Both the position numbers and the translations under genes were made by a program. Under the pieces are notes generated by a model that worked only from the letters and a program-made list of their open reading frames with translations, was not told where the DNA came from and searched no databases. From Hemicordylus capensis (lineage: Eukaryota; Chordata; Lepidosauria; Squamata; Cordylidae), in the NCBI RefSeq assembly GCF_027244095.1, contig NC_069662.1, positions 84,788,294 to 84,852,293 on the forward strand: DNA of 64,000 nucleotides. Reading direction: 5' to 3'. Shown in pieces: positions 1 through 9,700 of the stretch. Position 1 is the stretch's first letter, and each line of letters begins with the position of its first letter.

Positions 1-135
1 AAACCTTTTGGCACAGGAAATCCCTTTTGAGACAGGGAACTATGTTCTTATACACTTTCCAAATCACTTTGAGGACTTGTTCTTTGTGAAAAGTGGTATA
101 TAAATAATGCTGATAATGATAAATAATTTTTAAGA
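1..135 (+). repeat. LINE 3' tail fragment (L2/CR1-like)
   Basis: Ends with AAAAGTGGTATATAAATAAT followed by an AT-rich tail, the usual 3' end of an L2/CR1-type squamate LINE. A second copy with a related ending (AACCGCCCAGAGACG, then GGGCGGCATAAAAAT) is at 225-335. Confidence 0.6.
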
Positions 136-224
136 GGGGAAACAGTTTGAAAGAGACTTCACTTCCCATAGTGTATACTGTACACTTTTTATTTGTCCCA
201 CTACAGAGCACCAGCATTTCAAAG

Positions 225-335
225 ATGCAGATAGAAACATTTGTATGCTTAATGCAGTATTTTATTTTGTTGTAAACCGCCCAGAGACGTAGGTTTTGGG
301 CGGCATAAAAATATGTTTAAATAAAGAAATATCAC
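225..335 (+). repeat. LINE 3' tail fragment (L2-like)
   Basis: Carries TAAACCGCCCAGAG and GGGCGGCATA followed by an A-rich end, the hallmark of squamate L2-type 3' ends. Only the terminal ~100 bp remains. Confidence 0.65.
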
Positions 336-456
336 AAAGGATGCCTGTGCATCCCATGCCCCAACATTTACATACAACATCTCTCTGCCTGCTGTACACT
401 GTATTTATTCACTCTCCAAAGAGTGATGATACAAACATACTTGACATAGCAGACTA

Positions 457-1150
457 TGGGGCTATTCACACATGCGTGTAAAACTGGGCTAAGAGAGCCC
501 AGTAGAGTTGCCAGCTGTCCAGCACTGTGTGGGATGTCCCGACTTTCAGTGGGGAAATGCTTGTCCCATTCAGGACGCATTTTCTCCCACTTTTTCTTGC
601 CTTAATTTTTAAAAAAAAAAAAAACATTTAAAGCTGGCTCTGAGCAGTGGTGGAGCAGGACAGCAGCAAGAGCTCTCCCACTTCCCAAACAATGGGAAAT
701 GAATGGCTGCTCTCTGGGGGAGGGCAGGGCAGGGGACAGGGCTAGCTGGGGTGGGCGGCGTGCTGGCGAGTGGTGATAGCCACACACTGCTGTTAAAAAG
801 GCTCTGCTGTACTCCCTCCTGTCTCCTGTCCTGGAGTACTCACCGCCGCAGCTGCCAGTCACTGACTCCAGCAGGAGGAGGGAGGGAGGGTGAAGGACTC
901 CCTTCCTAAGCCCTGCCTTCTTCCAAATGAGGCAGACAGGCCAATTTCACGCTTCTGCAAATGTGCAGTGACTGGCGGGCGGGCAGCACAAAAGAAGAAG
1001 ATGGGGCAGGCGGGGAAGGAAGAAGAGGGCAGGCAGGGGGCAGGTGGAGAAGAAGACAGGCAGGGGAAGAATATCGCAGGGTGGGCAGGTAAAAAAGCGG
1101 CAGCAGCGGGGGGTGGGAATAGAAAGCAGCAGCGGTGGTGAACTAGGGAC
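457..1150. repeat. Transposon-derived fragments, GC-rich
   Basis: GGGGCTATTCACACATGCG at 459 is the terminus of the palindromic element family also seen at 25985. Right after comes TAGAGTTGCCAGC, resembling the terminus of the element at 32719. The remainder to 1150 is purine-rich and GC-rich with no gene signal. Boundaries are approximate. Confidence 0.4.
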
Positions 1151-2600
1151 GCATATGCCCTGCGCCAGATCAGGTCTAATAATCTGAGCACATCCCCACA
1201 TTTCATATGAATATCCACTCACTAAACTGATGAAAATGTAACATAACATCTCAGAACAAACAGGAACAAGATGGTACAGGAAATATTTTTAATGTATTTC
1301 CTTGAAAAAAATAATTTGGCTAGAAAACAGGCCGTATTATATTTTTTGTACTACATAACAGAAAAGGCAGTCCAGCAGCAAATGTCCATGGGATGGAAGC
1401 AGAGAGAGAAACCTTGTTATTCTACCATGATCTCACCTTGTTTTCATGTGAACTCAAGTTGATAAGCCTGCACACACAATCATAGAAATCAGAGCATGCA
1501 AAGGCCTACCAGACTCCCAATTATAGACTGGTATAATTAGATGCTGGGCTTGCTTCACGCTGAGGTAAATCACTATTAATCTGAATGGATTCAATGGAGT
1601 TGCAAGAGGAATAAAATGGTGTGAGAGGAAGATCCAGATTTATTTTCTAATTAGCCCCTTATTTAAAGTAGTACTAATTTTCTGCTGCTGCCACTATCAT
1701 GAATCTTCTGCTTGCTTCCCCTTACCTCTAGCCCTTTTAGCTTGAGATGCTCATTAAATGCTGGAAAATGCCTTTGTTCTCCAAGAGTTATAAGCCCAGG
1801 GTTTAGCTCATGCCCTCCAGCAAACTGCATCTTCTTTTGATTCGGTAAGATAGGAACATGAGGTAAAATGTCATTCCACAAAGAAATAAACACACAATGT
1901 GCCTCAACATTTGAATTATTATTTTTTAATGGCAACACAGGTGCCAGTGCATTACAGTGTTGGAAGACTCCTGGCTTGTAAAAGCAGCCCTGGTTCTTGA
2001 GGAGAGTTCAATCAATTTCAATCAGGGGGTTGCTAATCAATTTGCTTGGTTCATTGTGATAGGCTGCATTCCACAAACAGAGTTGCTAAAATGGTTTTTT
2101 AAATTACATATAATGTGGCAGATAAAGGCATGCTGAGTCCTTCTGTGTATTTTGAAACAAATTATCATTTGCAGACCATTATCATTTCATGACCAGAAGA
2201 TTGCAGATCTTCTGGTCATGATTTTAAACCTATATTTTGAAGTGTTTGTGGTGAGTTTACATTGGGAACACGAATGATGTATTGCCTTTTGTTGTCCTGA
2301 AGGTGTCCTAAGTGGCAAGTTGCATGTAGACTCCAGTATTAAGAAGGGGGAAAACTAAGTTGGTGCATATAGTTCAGTGTTTCCCAAACTTTGGGGAACT
2401 TGAAGCACATTTTTTCTAGATTATAATTGGAGACACACTTCACTGTCATTCTAAAACATCCATACATATTTTATTGCTCAGCTTCCAGAGTGATGGGTAG
2501 ATATTTTCTTTTGAGGTGTAAGAAAGCCCAATTAATATTGCCTCCTGACATCACACCCTCCTTCTTTGCCCAGTCAGAGCCCAGGACTGGAACCATGCTT
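1151..2600. other. No gene seen
   Basis: AT-rich sequence with no exon-like signal on either strand. The only structure noted is the perfect hairpin at 2187-2221. Confidence 0.6.
2187..2221. repeat. Perfect 15-bp hairpin
   Basis: TCATGACCAGAAGAT, a 5-base loop TGCAG, then its exact reverse complement. No transposon termini or T-tract were seen around it. Confidence 0.8.
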
Positions 2601-2945
2601 TGCAGGCCAGAGGCGTATCTAGGGAAAATAGCGCCTAGGGCAAGCACTGAAATTGCGCCCTTGTCCAAACAGGAATGATGGGACTTGTAGTCAACAATAT
2701 CTGGAAATCCCTGTTAAAAGGAACACTGTACCATCTAGGCATGGTTGTTGATCAAAACCTGAAAACATGAGCCATCTCTGTAAAAGACTTAGAACAACAG
2801 TCAGGAGTTATGGGAGGATTCCAAGTGTCATTTTCTCTGTCTCATATCATGCTTTTTAAAAAACATGATTCTGTCCTAGACTAGAGGATCACCTGCCCAA
2901 ATAGCTACTAGCAAAAGAGGGGAAGAAGAAGGTGGTAGTGGTGGG

Positions 2946-2969
2946 GTGTGTGTGTGTGTGTGTGTGTGT
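2946..2969. repeat. (GT)n microsatellite
   Basis: About twelve uninterrupted GT units. Confidence 0.95.
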
Positions 2970-3354
2970 CTATAAACCAGTGCATGATTCCTGCCAGCCT
3001 TTGTCTTATGATGACTGTTGGCTCATGATGGGGTATATGTGCACTCACCACACAAGTGCTTACTTTGACACCAGGAGGGAGAAGGATACATTAGTTTGCC
3101 ACACAGAGGAATTTTCAACTGGAGCAGACAGCCAAGTTCTGCCAGGGCCAAAACAAGCCCCTGCCCGACTAAGAAATCATTGTAATTTGCCCCTTCCCAT
3201 CACAAGCAGTGTGCTGTTCTTTTATTATTGATTCTAAATCTCAGATATCCCAGTCATGGATGGAAAATTCAAGGTCAGTTTACAGGAGACACATTTTCTA
3301 CATGGAAGTTTCTTCTGTGCAGGTGTTGTGCAGAAACCCATGTGTAGTGACTGC

Positions 3355-3448
3355 CAGGGGCATAGCAAGGTTGGAATGGGCCAAGATGAGATTTTAAAAT
3401 GGGCCACCAGCCCCTCAATGTCCAGGGCCTCCACACACCCCAGGCCCC
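3355..3448 (+). repeat. Fragment of the 20741-type element
   Basis: CAGGGGCATAGCAAGGTTGG and TTTTAAAATGGGCCAC match the left end of the complete copy at 20741-21147. The right end was not found. Confidence 0.7.
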
Positions 3449-3459
3449 CAAGGATTTAA

Positions 3460-6450
3460 GTCTGATATTTCAAAATAAGTATGCTGCCTGGAAATACATT
3501 TCACTGAATACACACACAGACACTTCACAATATATAGTGATATACATTGAGTAGTATATATTTGTGCTACTTTTAATGCCTAGAACACACCAGAAACACT
3601 AATTATTAAAATGGCCTCCTCGCTGCAGATTAGCAAAGGAGACTTTCAACCATGCAGGATAAGCCTATGTTTGTTTTCTCAGAATTCTTGAACAAATTCA
3701 GTAAAGTTTGATTGCAGGAGATTTTTCACATGAGGCTTTTAAAGCCCTTTAACACACATCTCCTCTGGAATGGAGGTTCTGCATTTACATGTTGGCCAGA
3801 TGTACCCTGAAGTCCTGTGAGTTATTGGAGAGCAGTTCACACACAAGAAAAATAAAATAAAATAAAAGCACAACACATGCTTCACAGTTCTCACTCAGAC
3901 CTTCTGGGTTGCAAAACAACTTGAACATAAGTGCATTTATACATGAATGAATGAATATAATATTGTTTGTTCCAGAAGTTTTTGTAATTTTCTACCATGA
4001 AACAAGCAACAGGCCTTTTTAGATAGTAAAAAGCCAGAAATTTAAAGCCAGAAATTTTTCAATCTGTTTTAAATTAAATATTCAGAGACTTCTCAGTCTC
4101 CCCCCCATATCAAAGCCCTATGGCAAGCAGATCCCTATATACCTGGGGTGGGGGGAGGGTAACCACAAAAATGAATTCACAGTCTACCTTGCAAAAGCTG
4201 TGTTGGATGGTCTGGGCAGAGAGTCTGCTGCAGAGAACTCTTCCATCCTGTCTCCTTCCTGGCTTGCGGGGGAATGCCAAGTTCAGGCTTCAGGGAGGCC
4301 TACACGGAGGCCTCTCTGGAAGCCCCGCCCACCTGCCAATCAGCTGAGAGGCGGGGAGAGAAGAAGAGCTCTCTGCAGTTTGCAGGCTGCTTGGATCCTA
4401 GGCCAGAGCCGGAGGATAAGGCAAGCAGGATGGCAAGTGGCTGAGGGGCCCGGCCGGTGGGCAATGGGGTGGGGGTGGCAGGAACTGGTGTGGTGCCCCC
4501 TCCTCAGTGGCGCCTAGGGCACGTGCCCTGGCTGCCCCCCCAAGTTCCACCCTTGAATGCAGGTGGTGTGCCTTTCTCTTGACAAGATGCATCCTTTCGT
4601 GCCTCGTTGCAGGCACTGTCATGGTTAGGTGTGCAGTGACTTGTGATATCCATGCTGAGATCTGATTTGGCAATTTTGCTGAGCCAAGGCAAAGGGATGT
4701 GTATTAGTTGCTAGGCAACAGCAAGGGACTTTCAGCTGCTGTTTTGTTGGCTCCCCGACCCCTGGGCCAAATATCCCATTTAGTTTTGGAGTTGGCCCTG
4801 GGCTGGCATATATTGATACAGACATGAACTATTCTCTATCAGAAGAAAAGAGAGAGAGAGAGAGAAACTATTTGCTAAATGTGCTTTCAAAATTCAGCCA
4901 TCTGGTCTTGGCAAAATAAGGAAATTCTATAGAAGTAGTTCCGTTTTTATTAAGGGGCATCCAAAACAGTCATATCTCCTGGAGCTGTTTATTTCTCTTA
5001 AGTTAAAACAATTAGTAGACTAAATGTTGGTCACTCTGGCCAGGAAATTGAATCCTTTTAAGAAAATCAATGTATGACCATCCAGTTAGCATGTTAATAA
5101 AATGTAATAATGGTGTCAGGATTACAGAAACTCTCTCTTCACTTTTAAAAGGAAACTGACATTGAAGATTGGATGATATTCCTGAATCATTGCCAGAGTA
5201 TCAAGCTTGTTGCCTAGAGCTGTCTGAATCAGGCGCACCATTTGTCTGAAACATCACCTCTTTGCATTAGTGCATTCATGGGCACAGCACTCCCATGGTG
5301 ATGTGTTGTTCTAGGTGCAAACACTCAGCCCAATGTATCCCATTAAGAAGGCATCTTCTGTTGATTCTAATGATTCTTCTCAGTGCATGCACAATGTGCC
5401 TCAAGAGCAAACATATTCTTGTCCTTACACTTGACCATCTTTAAGGGCTGTTAGAGATGGCCAAGGACAGGCATTCGACCACTGAGTTGTGTAGCTAATG
5501 CAGTGGTCCCTGCATTGCTGTCTTATTTCATTGTCATATCAAATCTAACATCTGCAGTGACAAGTGCTCTCTTTCAGGCTTTCCTTCTTCTCTCTTCTCC
5601 AGCAGAAAAACAGCCTGGAGGCTAAAGGTCTAATCTCATTGCTGATCCTGCATTTGGGAGGAGGCCTGCTATGTAGGGGGCCTCTTCATTCTCTTTCCCT
5701 GAAGTATCAGCAGGGATGGATTGCCCTGGTCTGATACAGAGTTCTCATGATATAAAGGTGGTCTCCTTGGGTTCTTCTGCCAGAGTACAAGCAAGGCTGG
5801 AAGGTCCTGGGAGGTGGCCTGATATGGAGGCTGCCTTTTTTGGTTCTTTCCTGTCATGCTCTACAGAGAGCCACCCCCACGGCTTTTCTTCCTGCAAAGG
5901 AAATGGAGGTGCCACCTCCTAGCTGTTTCCCCAGGGCCAAATCAGTCACTCAGTTTGACTCCACCTGGATCTAAGCCTCCAGCTGCTGCTTTGGCTCTTG
6001 GTGGAAAATAAGAGGGCTGGAGAATAACATTTGGCCTCGAACTTGGGCCTTCCAGCTGTTGTTTGATTACAGCTCCCATAGTCCCCAGTAGTTGCAGTAG
6101 CCAATAGTCAGGGTTGATGGGAACTGTAGCCAAACAGCAGCTGGAGGGCTGGAGTTGTGCAGCCCTGCCCTAAATCAAGCTTCCTCTTCCGCATCACCAT
6201 TCCATCCTCTTCCACACGGGGCAGAGCCCTCTTCAGGGCCAAAATCCAGCCTCCTAGCCATACATTTTGGGGCAGACAAGCTCTGTATGAGCCTCCTGGC
6301 AAGGAACTGTCTACCTTGAGCTACATCTTGAACCTCTCAAACATCTCTTGGCCCTGAGTGGACTGGCCAAGAGAGTCTTTTCTGTAGCTGAGTTTGACCC
6401 AAAGACCTTTTTACCCAACTCTACCCAAAGAATATTCAAAGCAAGACAAA
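3460..6450. other. No gene seen; transposon scraps
   Basis: No convincing exon. Short fragments include GCGCCTAGGGCACGTGCCC near 4510, related in style to GGCGTATCTAGGG at 2606, and a (GA)n run at 4846-4866. A hAT-like palindrome is at 6045-6165. Confidence 0.55.
6045..6165. mobile_element. hAT-like palindromic MITE
   Basis: CCTTCCAGCTGTTGTTTGAT with ACAGCTCCCATAG is mirrored by GGGAACTGTAGCC and AAACAGCAGCTGGAGGGC. Member of the family with exact 8-bp duplications at 47646 and 50830. No target duplication was found for this copy. Confidence 0.7.
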
Positions 6451-6474
6451 TGTATTTTCTTTAAAATAAAACAT

Positions 6475-6480
6475 TTTATT
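6475..6480 (-). terminator. Probable polyadenylation signal of the repeat gene
   Basis: AATAAA on the minus strand 106 bases past the stop. A second hexamer lies at 6575-6580, only a few bases past the stop, which is less likely to be used. Confidence 0.5.
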
Positions 6481-6585
6481 TTTTTAAACAATAAATATGC
6501 TAGTTTTATTGCTGTTCTATCTCTACATCCTATTAAAACAAATATTTAATTTTTTAAAAATATATACACAGCATTTTATTGCTAC

Positions 6586-6782
6586 TTATGTAGATAGTAG
6601 CACAGTTGTCTCTTTTAATTTGCCTTCCCCTTCTTCCTCAGCAACGTCCAGCTCCCTTGGAGGAACCACGATCCCCATAGTGGCTTCCACCCTGGCCAGT
6701 CTGCTCCTTAGCCGCCTCAATTGTCCCCTCAGTGCCTTGAAGCTTTGTAAGCATTCCTGGCAGCTGCGGAGGTCTCTTTGGC
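6586..6782 (-). CDS. Last exon of the repeat gene, coiled-coil tail
   Basis: CTCCTTCAAG/GCCAAAG opens it and TAA at 6586-6588 ends it. It encodes RQRDLRSCQECLQSFKALRG, then QLRRLRSRLARVEATMG with Leu and Arg at helical spacing, an acidic AEEEGEG and a short end. With the preceding exon's helix this may form a dimerising coiled coil (inference). Confidence 0.72.
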
Positions 6783-9700
6783 CTTGAAGGAGAGAAAACA
6801 AACAGGGTGAAGGGGCCTGTCCTCCACCATGTCAGTCCCTGCACGGACTTCTAGTCCCCTTCCATGCCCAGCACAGACTCCTCCTCTCTGTCTTGAAAAC
6901 CCTCCATGGCTATGTACCCCCCCCCCGGTGAACTTGCACCTCTTCAGATTGATTTTTGCTCTTCCAGCTTCTGTGTCTTCAGGAGCCACCTGAAGGTCTC
7001 CTGCTCTCTAAAACAACTCTTTCTCTTCCCTCTTGCTGACCCTTGGGTCTGGAACAGCCACTCAGATGTGGCCCCTCGTCTTTCTCCTATCCCTCCAATG
7101 ATACCTGAAAACCCACCTCCACTGCGCAGCCTTTGGTGTAATGCCTCAGTAGAGGCAGCTCCATCGGCTTGAATTGAATGCCCCTTATGCTTTCCTTTCC
7201 AATTCCTCCTCTTCCTCACTTCTCTCTCCAAAGCCAAACTTTAGACTGTATGCTCCTGGTGGCAGGGAACTTTTGCCCATGTACATTGATGACACTATAA
7301 GGAGGATTTGCAATATGCACAATTGTATATCATCCTCCTTGGTTTCCTATTTCATCTCAGCTTAAACTCAAAAGGGCTGATATTTGTTTTCCTCTTAGCA
7401 TTCATATTCTGCTCTTCCTCAAGCAGCTCAGGGAGGTTTATACATGGTTATTTTTCCCTCACAATAACCCTAAGAGGTAAGTTAGGCTGTGGGACAAGTC
7501 ACCCAGAGAGTTTAATGACTGGATGAGAATTCAAACCTGGGTCTCCCTGGTCCTAAGGAGGTGCAGCTGAAATACATACACATCTTTCCCCCACTTGCCC
7601 CCACCTCAGCTTCCCTCTACTTCTTCTATTGTATCCCTGCCTCTGTTTTTAGACTATACGTTTTTTAGATTGTAAAATCATAACGAGGATGGAAAAGGTA
7701 GAGGTTATGGAGTGCTGCCTCTGTGAGACTTACGGTCACGCAGCTGATGGACCTGCATCTCTACCAAACTCTGCAGAGTTTCTTTCACATTGCTGAGGTC
7801 CGGCTCCAGAGGAGGTGGGGAAGGAGGAGGAGCTGGAGAGGGATGCAGGAGGAGGGAAGAGGTGGAGGGTGGGATGGAGGCAACCTCAAGGGAGGCAGAG
7901 GACAATGATGAATCAGACCCAGAGGGCTGGAGAAGTGCCGCAGGGCCTGCAGGAACATCTGCAAGAGAGAAGAAGAAGAAGGAGGTCAGCTGCAAAGGCT
8001 GACATCCTACCACACCCACCATCACTTGCCCTCACTGCTCACTCTGAGAAGCTGCTTGGATTACAGGCACTGGAGCTTGGACACATGAAAGACAGAAAAC
8101 GAAGGAACACTTCAGCAAGCACTGACAACCCACTCACAGGCCTCCCCACTGAAACCTTAGATGCAGACTCAAATCAAGCATTTCAACATGATATAAACAA
8201 AAGAGCCATTCTTAGCCCAGCAGCAATTTCAGGGGCATGCTGTGAACATACCTTCCCTTTCCCACCACTGCAGCCAAACTTCACTGCGGATGAGCCTTGT
8301 CCGCATGTGTCCAATTTGCAGGTTGATGGCCCGGAGACAACGAGGGAACTGTTGGGAAATGCGGCGAACCCTCAGTTCTGCAACAAAGAGAACAAAAAGG
8401 AACAAATGTTGTATGTTCTGACCAGGCTGAGTGCTGGTGACTTGCAAAAAGAGCAGTGTTAGGGCTTAGTCCATCATCTGGGCTGGGTATCAAAACTGCA
8501 GCTGATCTTTGTGCTGGGTGTATATGCAAAAGGTTTCTGAGGTGTCGCAATACTTACGCTGCTGGACATAGTCATGTTGTAACCCTTTGAGGAGTTCTAC
8601 TTCTTGCTGAAGATAATAATCAGCAATGGAAGGCTCTAGTAAGGGCTCTGACACAGACGCTGCTTCCTTTGGAGTGTCTGTGAGGATGGAAGGACCTGGC
8701 ACTGAGGTATCCTCAATGAGCACTTTCCCCAGTAGGTCACTGGTGATGCAAGGTGTTGGAAGGGGTTCTGGCATTGAGGTTTCCTCAATGAGCTCTTCCT
8801 CCAGGGTGTCGTTGGTGATGCGAGGTGCTGGAAGAGGTTCTGGCACGGACGGTTCCTCAGTGAGCTCTTCCTCCAGGATGTTGTTGGTGATGTGAGGTGC
8901 TGGAAGGGGTTCTTGCACGGAGGGTTCCTCAATGAGCACTTCACCCAGGATGTTGTCGGTGATGCGAGGTGCTGGAACGGGTTCTGGCATAGAGGGTTCC
9001 TCAGTGAGCTCTTCCCCCAGGATGTCATTGGTGATATGAGGTGCTGGAAGGGGTTCTGGCATGGAGGGTTCCTCAATGAGCGCTTCCCCCAGGATGTTGT
9101 TGGTGATGCGAGGTGCTGGAAGAGGTTCTGTCACGGAGGGTTCCTCAGTGAGCTCTTCCCCCAGGATGTCATTGGTGATGCGAGGTGCTGGAAGAGATTC
9201 TGGCATGGAGATTTCCTCAGTGAGCTCTTCCCCCAGGATGTCATTGGTCATGTGAGGTGCTGGAAGTGGTTCTGGCATAGAGGGTTCCTCAGTGAGCGCT
9301 TCCCCCAGGATGTCATTGGTGATGTGAGTTGCTGGAAGGGGTACTGGCACGGAGGGTACCTCAATGAGTGCTTCCCCCAGGATCTTGTTGGTGATGCGAG
9401 GTGCTGGAAAGGGTTCTGGCATGGAGGGTTCCTCGATGAGTGCTTCCCCCAGGATGTTGTTGGTGATGCGAGTTGCTGGAAGTGGTTCTGGCATGGAGGG
9501 TTCCTCAATGAGCACTTCCCCCAGGATGTCATTGGTCATGCGAGGTGCTGGAAGGGGTTCTGTCACAGAGGGTTCCTCAGTGAGCTCTTCCCCCAGGATG
9601 TTGTTGGTGATGCGAGGTGCTGGAATGGGTTCTGGCATGGAGGATTCCTCAATGAGCTCTTTCCCCAGAGTGTCCCCCCCAAAATTGGGGAGTCCCCCAG

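Noticed and set aside
7815-8462. 215-codon open frame on the plus strand
   Set aside because: It is antisense to two exons of the minisatellite gene and crosses their introns; its composition reflects the Ser/Pro-rich exon read backwards.
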